DNA from: Prostheceraeus crozeri
Lineage: Eukaryota; Platyhelminthes; Polycladida; Euryleptidae
Assembly (NCBI GenBank): GCA_907163375.1
Contig: CAJQUW010012904.1
Location: 1 to 64,000 of the forward strand
Direction of reading: 5' to 3'
DNA length: 64,000 nt
Position 1 is the stretch's first letter, and every line of letters starts with the position of its first letter. Shown piece after piece: positions 24,562-36,017 of this stretch. The notes below the pieces were generated by a model. That model was not told the DNA's origin and ran no database searches. It saw only the letters and a list, made by a program, of their open reading frames with translations. The position numbers and the translations under genes were made by a program.

Positions 24562-25435
24562 AAGGGGTCTTCAAAAATTAATTGAACCTCAATTAATTGA
24601 TGTCAATTAATTGATTGCGCTGAATTTCATTTATCAATTAATTTATTGTATTCAACTCAATATCAATTAATTGATTGTTTTCATTTCCAATTATCAATCA
24701 ATTGATTGCTGCATGTCCCAATATCAATTGATTGATTGATTCATAATCAATTAATTGGTTCAATTATTTTATCAAGTTTCACTCCATTGTAATATATAGC
24801 ATTACAATTCACCTAAGATTTTCGCTTCTTCCTGCGCATCCTCTGTACAAAATTCATTCTGCTGACTCAATCTGACACCTCTCAACTCTCTGATCTACTG
24901 CATATTCTTCAACATGATTGCCCTTACTTGTCAAGCTTCGAAAGTCATTATCCATGAACAACTAGATAATATAGGGGGAGGGTCAAAGCTGAGAGTTCAT
25001 GAAACGATGATAATTATTGAAATCTGAATTGATAAAATCAGTGAACATCAAAACTATGGGGATGCAAAATGATCATACAATATTAATACCGGCATTTTAA
25101 CTGATTGAATCGAGTTCCAATATGAATACAATTATTCTAGGCTAACTCTATTTTATGAAATATAGGCCTACATGTTTTTCCATTGACTAATTAATAATTA
25201 TCGATCAGTTAATTAACAAATTCTATTATCAATTAATTGATTGGGTACATTTCAATATCAATTAATTGATTGTCTGTAATTCCAATTACCAATTAATTGA
25301 TTGCCTAGGAGTCCAATGCCAATTAATTGATTAGTCAAACTTTCAATTAAAATTAATTGATTGGTAAAAATATCAATGACAATTAATTGATCGGACTGAG
25401 CAATTTAATTGCAATCAATTTTTTGATGACCCCTG
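24562..25435. mobile_element. Non-autonomous hAT-type element (874 bp) built of a 30-bp minisatellite
   Basis: Perfect 8-bp target duplication CATTGATG flanks it (24554-24561 and 25436-25443). Ends: AAGGGGTCTTCAAAAA and, reversed from the right, CAGGGGTCATCAAAAA. An 8-bp duplication with a CAGGGG-type end is the hAT signature. Inside both ends lies an array of units of 29-31 bp, consensus core ATTAATTGATTG: about 5 units at 24590-24770 and about 6 at 25225-25420, all in the same direction. The middle 430 bp is unique. It sits inside the piggyBac element and is therefore younger. Confidence 0.88.
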
Positions 25436-26850
25436 CATTGATGTAGGCCCGCTATATGCATGCACAGTTGCACATATCAAAAACACTACACATCAACAAA
25501 TTGAAAAAATTAAATGATAGCTTGCTTGTGAAGAATTCCATAATTATAATCCAAACATTGAACACATACAAACGTAGATCACGACAACGCTTCTTTACTC
25601 TACAAAATTCATCAAAATCATAGGAATATTGTTTTGATGAAAGTTCGAAAAACATATTTTTTCAATTACTTCCAAATAACATTTCATATCAATTTCTTGT
25701 TTGTTTTCAAGTACTCCAAACGATCTGAGATTTCACACCAAAAGTTGTCAAAGTGTATCTGAATCAATTGAAAGTTGCCCTATTTCAGCAACACTATTCA
25801 AATTCCTTGGTTGAACAGTGGATATGATAAAGCATCCTCAGCGGTTCTGCATTTGTCTCTGTATAACTGCGTATGATTCCATGATTACACGAATGATGGT
25901 AAAAACAGCTGCTGCCCAATTGCCCCGCATTCTCTATCCTGACAGTGTTATTCAGTCCGCCAGGTTGAATAGTAGCCTTATGCTTGTAGCATTGAAGCTG
26001 ATAATATAAGCGTCGACACGGTGCCGATAATGAAGGAGTCTTGCGATAAGACACCTAATATAAGTGTTATTGTTGCTAAATGCTAGAAGAGACGTCTAAG
26101 AAACAAGAAGTGGAATCAAAATTAACGCTGATTGATATCGTTGCTTATTACAATAACTACTTTGGAATCAAACCGAATCACTAAGCCGTAAAACAGTTTG
26201 CTAATCATCATTAAAAATCGATGGAATCAATTCACAACTCAACACAGAAAATAAATAGATATTCAGGGAATGCTGTGAATACTATACCCGCCACGCCACT
26301 GGAATTTATTCTTATTATAAAAATGTCTATGCAATGAATCCTCTTAGCGAATATTTTAATTTGAGCCTATACAGCCCTACGTATATTCTCACTTTACAGT
26401 ATGGTGACTTTTTTTGAGCACTCTGTACATTTTATTTCTGAGCATATTGGTATAATATATTTTCGGCCGTCCTCGCAGTTGACTTCTTCCTTGATTATAA
26501 AATAATCCTTGAAAGCGATAATGTTGTTGTCATCGACCACGTTTATCCTTCATTCATACATTCTAACGTTTTGATCACTCATTTGTTACTTTGATATTAC
26601 AATCGGCAAACATCAGAAAACAGGTAAATTCATTAGCGGGAACCTGGTGTACGACGTGGCTTATCGGTGTCTGAGCCGCCGATCAGGCGATATGTGATTA
26701 GGACCGAAGGAGATAAGGAGATAAGAACGCCTCTGTCGTCAGCCCCTCAATACTGCCGCATAGGACAGAATTTTAAGAAATATCATCGCCGCAACACAGA
26801 GAAAGTTTTCGTGGCTCGTTCTGCGAGCCATGCCGCAGTGAAGGGGTTAA

Positions 26851-28776
26851 ACAGTTATTTTTAATGCTAACCGGTTTTAATATTTTGGAATTTTTCATCA
26901 AAAACTCAAGTCTTGGATGACTAAATGCATAATAATAAACTAAATTAGTCCTGATGTTGTATCATCTTGGACGCCGATAAAACAGACAATTGCAAACTTT
27001 TGAAAACCAGAATTGTTATTTTGTTTTTAGGTCTTAGGCACCTTCATAAAATTATTGGCGTGATGTTTCATAATTTGATTAGTTCATGCACTATAGTCTT
27101 TCTTTACTTGGTAATAGTCCAAACATTTCGCATCAAATAATTAAGAGCAATTATATTCATGCACTTTTTTCAATGAGCAAGAAGTTTGATGGCTAGCTTG
27201 AATATAAGAGCAGATCTGCTCTTAAGATCATTATTTTCTAATACTGAGTGATGTGAAGTTACCAGCGATAATTATTCAGCTACATTACTAGCATGTATAT
27301 GTATAATGTGCGTACATGTTGTTTATGCGGTCAGTTTATTGCAAAACTTTGCAAATCATAAATATATAGACTATTTAGCTTGTTAGCTACAAAGAAACCA
27401 CTAACACTTGCGAAATCCACCCTCAATCGAATTAAACCAAAACCCCAATTACGTGCAATTTCATTGCTCATTAAAAGTCTCTCAAGTTCTCTCATTAAAT
27501 AGTTTTGAGCTGTTCCGAACAAGTTTCATTGCTCCGAGTCAGTTTAATCATGCACCCAAAACATATTTCTGAAAAATGAATAAGTAAAGGTGAAATTTTT
27601 AATGACTTTAATCTTTGTAATGAGAACACTCTTATCTATAGAATCAACGACAGTATTCTATAGATAGATCAACGACCGGTACGCCTCGATCCCGTATGCT
27701 TTATAGGAATCAAGAAATCGAATGACGTATGTCGGTCTAAGTTGACCGGCTGTCAACCTTAACTAGTATATTGCACAGACGCCGGTATAGCCCAACCCTG
27801 GTGAGTGCATCTTCCGCATTTTGAATTGAGTGAAAATCAGATTTTTTCATATTTTCATATTTTACCATTCATTTTCATATGAATGAAGATAATATTTTTT
27901 GAACAATTTCATATATTCAACTGTGCCATATCCTTAGTTGATCTACCAGAGGAAGTGCAATGAGAGAATGTTATCTTCATCGTCGAAGAAGAAATAGATT
28001 ATAGATAGCTTTTCGTTAGCTAGCATCGAATGCTAGAACTTGTTCATTTATCACATGATCTATATAACTAAATATTCACAGCGAATTACACCAACACGAA
28101 AAGCAAACAGGACATGAGTGAGCTGGCTCAATGCAACACGAGACACGATCATATTCGTTTCACGAGCTCAGACCTCTGCTTTGAACATTAAAGCGAGATG
28201 GATTGCTAGTTTATATGCTGCGATTTCAAAGGGGTAATTAATCAATTATTCGAAGTTGGGTTATTTGGAACTGCGCGATTATTCGAATAATCGCGCTCTA
28301 TCGTCAGACGATGAAGAGCTACGGCACTGCTAGGAGTTCAGCAATGATAGGCAGTTTTGAATGAGTGTACTTATTCTAAAGGGCTTAGGTTTGAACTGTA
28401 CAAGGCTTGAGCCCAGGTCTCTTGGAGGCCGACCAAAATGTCTACCATAAGACCACAGTGCCGGACAACTCGCTTATATTCATAGAAAGATGCATATGTT
28501 GGGAACTTTCAACCTGCGAGTTTCACAGGATGCGAGCTCCACATTGCTTCACAAGGGCTTCAAAATCTGCGAGCTTCATATTCTAAGTACTTAGTAATTT
28601 ATTTACTGGGATTATTGAGCAGCAAGAGATCTTAGGTTTAAGCGAATATTGCCGGCTTTTGGACTCAGTTTAATGTAATGTATATAGTTAATTGCAAAAG
28701 TTCGATTTATTATCCGACAACATATATAGACGAACATTCGCTTTATATAGCCTACATGCACTCTTTGATTTTTCAG
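26851..28776. other. Gene-poor stretch with SINE head and palindromes
   Basis: No protein gene recognised. It contains a tRNA-like SINE head (28395-28470, minus), a perfect 24-bp palindrome (28273-28296) and a small hairpin around 27636-27664 (TATAGAAT ... ATTCTATA). Confidence 0.45.
28395..28470 (-). mobile_element. tRNA-derived SINE head
   Basis: On the minus strand GGCACTGTGGTCTTATGGTA provides an A-box-like block and GGGCTCAAGCC a B-box-like block at tRNA spacing, with GGCCTCCAAGAGACCT between them. The body downstream is not recognisable, so this is a fragment. Confidence 0.5.
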
Positions 28777-29040
28777 ATGACTGTCAAACAGGAACTCGCT
28801 CTGCTATTCGTGTCAATAATATATATAACACTGCTCTGTGAAATGAAAATGATGCCAACTCATGGGATCGATTCTACAAACGAATCCAATTCGTCAGACA
28901 TTCAATCTCCAGACAATGCTTTCAATCAATCCGAGTCTACCATCATTCCGGACATGAAAAAATCAAAGCGGTGGTCCCGGTATACTTTTTATTATCGTGG
29001 GAGATTTTACATTCGCAAGAGAAATCATCGTCGCCAGTGA
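28777..29040 (+). CDS. Possible small secreted basic peptide precursor (87 aa)
   Basis: An ATG stands directly after a good acceptor-like TGATTTTTCAG, so this may be a first coding exon. The N-terminus MTVKQELALLFVSIIYITLL looks like a signal peptide. A Ser/Asn-rich spacer (about residues 30-63) follows. Then KKSKR precedes a C-terminal segment WSRYTFYYRGRFYIRKRNHR ending RQ, strongly basic and aromatic. This layout (signal, acidic/polar spacer, dibasic site, basic peptide) fits a peptide hormone or antimicrobial precursor. I recognise no family and there is no C-terminal Gly for amidation. It could also be a chance frame. Confidence 0.4.
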   Translation: MTVKQELALLFVSIIYITLLCEMKMMPTHGIDSTNESNSSDIQSPDNAFNQSESTIIPDMKKSKRWSRYTFYYRGRFYIRKRNHRRQ

Positions 29041-30352
29041 TTATGTCATGATGATTATATTTGCACAGCAATGATCTTTTCAATAATTGTATTGTATACT
29101 TACAAAACACTTTTGAATGTTGTAGGACTGTAATGTTCTTTATGATTCTATTAAAGAACATTATGATGATCGCCTGGATGAAGGAGACAAAAGTATTTTA
29201 CTTAACAGGAAGAAGCTGTTTTCCTCTATTGAGAATATCAAAATTGAAAGTTTTACACAAAACGGACAATTGGGTTCGACTATTGCGTTCGACCTTGATC
29301 AGCGAATTTTGACACATAACTAGTCATTCCATTGTAGGCCACTGTTTATGTTCATTGAAAAGTCAAATGCATGTAACTGTTTTCTTTTCATAAATTATGA
29401 AATGCAATTACAAATATATATGTAGATAAGATAAGGAGCCCAAACTTTTTGTGCAGGAAAAGACGACCATGTTGTCAATCGATTTCGAGTTTATTAAAAA
29501 CTCATCTTCAGGACAATACAATCAGAGGAAACAAAGGGTTATATACAAACTGCATGGTCACAACACAACTCACTTAAAACAGTTGGAAAAAAGCTAAAAT
29601 TAGAACATGTGCAGCGGAATTGATGAACAGTTCTCATTAATTAGGTGGGCACTGGTTGATTTGATGCACAGTGTTTCAGCTGTGTAGATGCTCGAAAGAA
29701 GCTTTCAAATAATTTTACGTTTCAAATACTAGCAGATATTACTCAATCCAGCATCCAGATAAGATACCGCAATTTAAAGTTTTGTCGAAGGGACTCTCCT
29801 TCTCATGGCAAAACATTTTGTTCTAGGACTTCATCAGTGACTTGTATAGATTATTTTATATTGATTATCTTGAGATTCAGAGTGTTATGTTCAGTCCAAA
29901 ACAAAACCGGTAGGCTAATTGAAAGGAGTTTAGACACATTCCAAATGAAAATACAAGATGATATGTCCTGAAGTGACTATGGTTGGCTCAGCAGTGCACT
30001 ATTAGCATAGATTTTTGAAGACAGTAATGTATGACATTTAAGGGATGCGCCTTCGCTTCTACTACCTTCCAAGGAAGCCCATCCCGCTACATTCAGTCAA
30101 AAGCCTTCTAGAAGCCAAAGAGGACTCAGCCCATCTTCTATTTCTCTCGTCACAGGTCCGACACCGCATGAGACAGCCATGCCACTTGATCACTACACTG
30201 TTCAAATGATTGGCTTGTAGAACCTGATGTACAGAGCCTCTAACACTGACAACATGATGATTGATCGTGCACGAGTGACAACACTAAAATTAGAACGCTG
30301 ATCCGGGTTACGTGACTGTGAACATCTGACAATATTCCTCGTTACTGCTGTC
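29041..30352. other. Unresolved sequence with a Penelope-like end motif
   Basis: Around 29480-29518, reversed, CCTGAAGATGAG is followed after a short hairpin by AAACTCGAAATCG. This is the kind of short structured motif found at ends of Penelope-like elements. The rest is not recognised. Confidence 0.35.
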
Positions 30353-30608
30353 CATAGAAATAGATTGTTTATCTGAAGTTGACTAGAATGGAAATTGACT
30401 CAAGGTCGCGGCACATCCGGGGGAACTAAGTTGTGGCATGAACCACCAATTAAAAGCTTCGATTTACACATGTGACTGATTCTAACCCAATGATACACCC
30501 GTTGGCAGGTGCATCTAAGTGAAAATGCGTGCGATTTATGTGCCGTTATTGTGCATTACATGAAGCTTAATTTCCATTCTAGAGGTTTTATTGTTGTCAA
30601 TTTCTATG
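30353..30608 (+). mobile_element. CATAG MITE copy 2 (256 bp), perfect 8-bp TSD
   Basis: The element runs from CATAGAAATAGATTGTTTAT to GTTGTCAATTTCTATG and is flanked by perfect CTGCTGTC on both sides (30345-30352, 30609-30616). The imperfect terminal repeats extend about 40 bp and share TAGAATGGAAATT. No coding capacity. Confidence 0.92.
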
Positions 30609-30629
30609 CTGCTGTCACACCTCTACAGT

Positions 30630-30680
30630 CATAGAAATAGATTGTTTATCTGAAGTTGTTTATTGTTGTCAATTTCTATG
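30630..30680 (+). mobile_element. CATAG micro-MITE (51 bp), perfect 8-bp TSD
   Basis: It consists only of the two ends of the CATAG family (CATAGAAATAGATTGTTTAT plus TTGTTGTCAATTTCTATG with a few bases between). It is flanked by perfect TCTACAGT duplications (30622-30629 and 30681-30688). The intact duplication shows that it inserted in this reduced form. Confidence 0.9.
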
Positions 30681-30688
30681 TCTACAGT

Positions 30689-33600
30689 ACAGTTCTTAGG
30701 CCTCAGCCACACTGAAAGCAAAGCAAACACCAGCGTACCGAGGAAAAAGTTTACATATTACGCTTAATAGAAAAATGTTGATCAACTTCATGCTACCATG
30801 AAATGCTGCAAGAATTAATAGTAGGGCATATACAGACACGTAACTGCTAGACAAAAATTTGGAGTTTGTGAAAAATGTACAAGAAATTATTCAAGCGACT
30901 CATCTCATAAGCAATTGTAGTCCTAGAGAATAGCCGTATGTGTCTCTCTTGCCATATAAACTCATTGAGCTGCTTAGGTGCAAATTCATTCGTATTTTCA
31001 ATATCAATTTTTTTCACATTCACACTTTTTTGTACATCAGGTTGTACCTCATACACACACATTGGGCCGAGAGAGGCCCCTCGGCGTACAAAATTGGCCG
31101 ATCAAATGGTTGCGCGAAAATTGTGACAAATTTTTATTGATGAATATTGGTAACAATAAGTACAAAAATTAATTCACAAAAAAAATCATTTGTATAAAAA
31201 TTTTCAGCATCAAACATCCAAGTGGAGCTGAATGAACAGTTATGCAAATCGGACTATAATAGAAGGGTCGAATTATTGTACGATAAAGCGATGTCTAAAT
31301 GGCCGAGCGAAAACATGGAAAGGGTTACTGATGAAATCTCTCAGAATTAATCTTTGTAGATTAGCGATTCATTTCTCCAATCCAGAATGAAATGCTTGAT
31401 TCATTTGAAAAATAAAGGTTTATAAGTCAGAATTTGAAGGCATAATTTGTAATATATAAAATATATAGGCATAATATATATATAATTTATATATGTATAT
31501 TTGTAAGCAGCCGGCAACTGATGTAACAAAATGGAAATCCATTTAATGTAAATGCGCATATTGTTGGCACAAAATAAACAAAAGATGTAGCGTTGCGATT
31601 TTTGTCACTTACCGGGGTTTGAAATATCCTATTTTTATATACGGGGTTCGAGCAGTTTCAATCAGTCAAGAGACAGGTGTGAGAGTCACATGGGTATTTA
31701 ATATGGTTTGTATTGAAAAATTGTAAATTTTTGTGTCAGATTTTAACTTACATTAAATATCTTTCAATTTAGCGAATTATGAAATAATAAAATAAGCTCA
31801 CCCATAACATCGAGGCAGATAGGAATGCCTGCACAGACAATAACTTAAAAGACAATGAGAACATATTTCTCAGAAATAGCTACATAATAGTCTATGTAAA
31901 CGTAGCTACTCAACCTGATCCTATTGCATATTAGAGATGTACGCGGCCGAGCCTTCTTAGCCGATTTGGTCTGTTGGCCAAGTACATATTGAAAACATTT
32001 CTGTACTGGAAAATCGCCCGATCACAGCGCTTGGATATTGACAGAGATGTCTCGCGGTATCACTCGGCAGGCTGCACACTTGCTTACAAAAGTGATACGC
32101 TATTCATCCCAAGTCCCATCCAGTGGCTGTAATTGTGATGCTCTGATTTATGCTCCTGCTTGAAACATGATATGAAACCATTGATTCTTTGTAACCGAGT
32201 CTCATTGGATGATCGATTTCCTTACTGAGATTATTGGATCTATCTTATAAACTGGCTAAAGACGTCGGTCTGTCCTGTCACGACTCTATAACTCCGAACC
32301 CAGACCAGACAGAACATAAGAAGGCGTGTCCGGACCCACAACTTCCCTCCCGAGACTTCAAACTTCTGTTTGCAATTAAATACATAAACATATTTTAAAA
32401 ACTAGGGTCAGCAAATTCAGTTGACTTTCCTCAAAAAGAGTACCTACATGCTACCTAACTGAGTCGGCGAAAACCGCTACTGGCTTTAGAAAAAATAATG
32501 GAGGCTGTCGGCGGCTACGTTCAGGCTAAATTTTCTGGGTCCGTGGCCTTCTCCAGTGCATGCTCGTGAATAACTTCTAATTTATCTTACAACTCGTTTA
32601 TTACGTTTAAAGTTATTTTCCTCTCAGAATTAGCATTGTGAAGGACAAGTTTGAAATCAATTGACATTTGACAGTGGATCGCAGAGCAATAGGTTTGTAA
32701 AAATAGAGTTATGAATTCTAGCGTAGGAGAGATAGCGCAGGCCTAACTCAATAGAAAATAAGTCTTTGTCTGCATGTGCCGTAATAGTGTTCAATCTGTT
32801 CCATATGCATGTACAAAATATATCATCAAAGTAGGAAAAAGTTTCAATGTTGCTCAAATACGGAACATTAAACGCTTTTACTAAAAGTTTTATTGGCTCA
32901 AAAGAAGCAAATGTTGAGATGAAAAGCGGACAGGGTCTTCTGCGTCTACAGCTTTCCATCGGTCGATGTAAAGTAGTGTTGTGTGAGAGTATTGTGGTAC
33001 CACCGTACATCCACCAATCATCACAATCGATGAGATCTATACACACGAAAATGTACGGAAAGGATTTTCAAATCGTAAATGTAATGTAAGAGCTCAACTA
33101 TAAAAAATCACATTTTGTCATTGGGCAAGTACAGACACGCCCATTATGGACGATACATTTCAGGACGCACTGATAACCAAAGGGCGGACATCAACGACGA
33201 AGTGGCCAAAACGTCTCAACAATATGAAGTTTACTTTTTTAACAAATTTGAAAAATATATTGAGATTTTTCGGAGAAGTCTTGAACATGTGTTATCGGTG
33301 AAATGTGAAGCTATTTCAAGTTTATTTTAAGACTTGTAATTCAGATAAAAAAGTCAGATATTAAAATCTCACAGTAGAATTCTCAAAATGTAACATAAAG
33401 CTAAGCAACACTTTGGACTTTGATAGCCTTATAATTCAGTTTGAATGCATGCATAATGTAATTTGAGTGATGTGATGAACAGAAAATTGACTTTTTGATA
33501 AAATGCTTGTTGCTATAAGAACTTGCAATTTAATTACAATTTAACAATTTCAATTTTATACAGAAAGGTAAGGATAGCAATTTATGATCAACTCAAAAGG

Positions 33601-35023
33601 CTTAATAGTGAGCATTTCTGTAAGGAGTCCTGAAATATAGATTGTCGAGAGAATGTTATCCGAAGTCGCAGTCTTGTCAGCTTTTATGATTCCGATTCCA
33701 CATCCATGAGATCGATCATTCCTGACTTCTTTGACCCCGCTCAGCACTCTTTGCTTGATTCTTCTCATAAATCACAGAACAGATGCTCTTTAATATTGTG
33801 CACATCTGTGATATCATGCTTCATCATCACATTGCCAAAAAGGCGAAAATATCCAAGAATTTTAAAATACTATTTAAAACCTGAAGATATATGATTATAA
33901 ATAAGCACACCATCATTGATTTTGCTTTGACCAAAATGTGTCAAATGCCTGTTTTGAAATGGTTCCTCCAACGGCTTGATCTAGGAAAATACCATCAAAA
34001 GTGGGCGAAGGTAAATGAACGACGAATATTTGCTTGTGATCTGATTGTCTGAAGTCAGCAGGATCATCAACTTATCTCTCAGCATTCAATAATCCCGTCC
34101 TCTTTACGTTTTGAAGCACAGAATTAGATTCATTTCCGCGCGCTTCGGTTTCCTAGAAAGGAAGAAGTGTATGCAACCTTAATATCGAAATGGCACATCA
34201 CAGAATTAGACAGCTTGCTCCTTCTCGAATGGATAGTTCGTGTATCGCTTGCTATTGGAAATGGCAAACAATAAGCTGTCAGCAGAGGACACCAGAGCCA
34301 GTGAGAGATGCGTGCGTGCTGTGATATCACTTCGCACACACCAAAACACACATCGATGCGTGGCTTCGATTCAATGTATGCACTATACAGTGAGCAATGC
34401 CGAGGAGAGGATGTGAAATCATCAAGTGAACTAATTTTCGCACGCCTACTACTTTTTTTAATAATGATCGGAAGGACCAACATTATGGAGAAAATTTGTG
34501 GGCAATGATCTGAATTCTTCGAATCTGAAGGAATTTTGGCAATCGAAGCACTGCACTGGAACTCACATTAATCCGCAAGTGACGCACGACTTTTTTTCCT
34601 ATCTCTGTAAGGTATTAGGAATTCCTTTTTTCCCACCTAATAGGTTCCGCGATGTGCCGTCAATTTCGTATTAATCACACTTCTAGCAAACCGAAGCAGA
34701 TAAACAAAATATTTAATTATGTGTTTTGAAGGGAAAATCGAGTAGAAACTCCTTTTGAGCAACACAGGCGTCAGAACAATGACAATATCGGATACATTAT
34801 TGACCTGCAGATTAGCAGGTCAATCAAGAAATGACGGCCTTCGTTTCGCAGTCTAGTCCACCACTCCTCCAAATCTATGGATATGTGGCGATATCGTTTT
34901 CCATAGTAGCACCAGTCATGCAAAATGACGTCATGTAAAATTTGGATATGTCAACTTTTCTCATGCTTGACGCAATAATTGGACATCATCTGTCTCATAC
35001 GAAGGAGCTGATCAACATGCGAG
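30689..35023. other. Gene-poor stretch before the giant inverted repeat
   Basis: AT-rich sequence, including an AT-only run near 31450-31500. An open frame of 129 codons (33046-32657, minus) and several shorter ones are present, but none shows a domain or codon pattern I trust. Confidence 0.45.
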
Positions 35024-35329
35024 TTAAGGTCCATTCTCAGCGTACGCGGCGCGAGTAGCAACCCCATTGCAGGCGCAAGTGCAAAATGTGAAACGATGAG
35101 TCATCATGCCGACTCAGCCCCCCCTCTGGCAGGAAGGTGAGGGAGAGAGCCAAGGATGTGTTGGGAGGAATGGGTCCGTGAGGAGGAAACGGGTCCCTAC
35201 CCCCCCTCTGGCGTGAAGGAAGGAGTGTTCGGGTAAGGGTTGGGCAGGAAGGTGATAGGAATGTGTGAGGGATAGAGTAAGAAAAGGCGGGTTTTTGTGG
35301 TTTTGGGATGAGAAAGTCCATGTTTCGGG

Positions 35330-35890
35330 CAGAAGGAGTGCTCGGATGGGAAAACGGTGGCCAGATTCGGAGCCTACGTGAAATGTTGGGTTAGGAAGGA
35401 TGTTTCCATCGACATCGGAGAGAAAAAGTTTTGAAGACCCCCCCCCCCCTCCTGCCAAACTTCCAACTTCGGTGTAAGAGATCGTAGAAAGTCGTGCAAT
35501 AGCTCATTTAAAAGCTGGGAGTGAGACAAATTCAGTGGAAAACATGGCTTGTTCGTATCTGCCTTCGTTTAGAGGTGAGACGTTATTGAAAATTTTGGAC
35601 CTTGGCGAAAAACGACAGAGTTAGAATGTTTATGAAAATCGCTCTAGCGGGTGAAGCAGAGACCAGATTTGGAATCAGCGTCAAATTCTGCTTCGGCATG
35701 GTAAATTTGGAAGCCATCGGAGAGAAAAAAATTTTCTTCATTTTTCCGAAAAACGACTGAGTTAGAATTTTTGCGATGGCTGTGGAGTGTAGAGCCAACA
35801 CGAAGCATCGGATGGGAAAATGGAGGGCAGATTCGGATTCAGCATCAAATTCTACATGGCAATGGTGAATTTCTAGCTCCATCGGAGCAC
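35330..35890. repeat. Diverged ~150-bp repeats upstream of the arm promoter
   Basis: Three related blocks (about 35330-35445, 35600-35735, 35745-35890). Each carries GGATGGGAAAA-like or equivalent sequence, a CAGATT(C/T)GGA block and CATCGGAGAGAAAAA or a close variant. The other arm (47.68-48.57 kb) has four, because the block with the poly-G run is duplicated there. They lie just upstream of the TATA box and could be enhancer-like. Confidence 0.65.
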
Positions 35891-35961
35891 TAGAACCGGA
35901 GATAGACGGGTTTTTAGTGTTTGGATGATGGGTATTACGTCATCAGTTGATCGTCACACAC

Positions 35962-36017
35962 TATATAAGCTGGGAACCGACAGAGATTTTTCATTTAGAG
36001 GAGAGCGATTGTCAAAG
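35962..36017 (+). promoter_or_regulatory. TATA box and likely non-coding first exon, left arm gene
   Basis: CTATATAAGC lies at 35961-35970. About 25-30 bases further a transcript could start, running to CAAAG followed by GTAGGT at 36018. The matching acceptor is CTATCTTTACAG, ending at 37445, eight bases before the ATG of the coiled-coil gene. The same elements are kept in the right arm (TATA 47593-47602, donor 47545, acceptor 47244). Intron length would be 1,428 nt on the left and 302 nt on the right. Confidence 0.55.

Larger units (their letters stand above)
21001..26850 (+). mobile_element. piggyBac-type transposon with TTAA ends and nested insertions (5.85 kb)
   Basis: The left end TTAACCCTTTCACAGCGGC matches the reversed right end TTAACCCCTTCACTGCGGC. 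TTAA is the target site of the superfamily. Inside both ends lie short palindromes built on GGCTCG...CGAGCC (21055-21080, 21100-21120, 26812-26833), probably transposase-binding subterminal repeats. The transposase (21362-23196) is on the plus strand. The element is about twice the usual length because of a duplicated transposase tail (23896-24036), a nested hAT-type element (24562-25435) and about 2 kb of unrecognised sequence. Confidence 0.88.

Noticed and set aside
29480..29518. CTGAAGATGAG ... CGAAATCG considered as a hammerhead ribozyme (minus strand)
   Set aside because: The invariant CTGATGA box is CTGAAGA and no stem I partner with a cleavage triplet follows. Kept only as a Penelope-like end motif.
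32657..33089. Overlapping open frames on both strands (129 and 80 codons)
   Set aside because: No recognisable domain on either strand, and the overlap gives no preference for one.
35037..35458. Proline-rich frames in the outer arms (also 48426-48935)
   Set aside because: They run through the diverged repeat units and the poly-G run, which differs between copies and breaks the frame. More likely regulatory repeat than protein.
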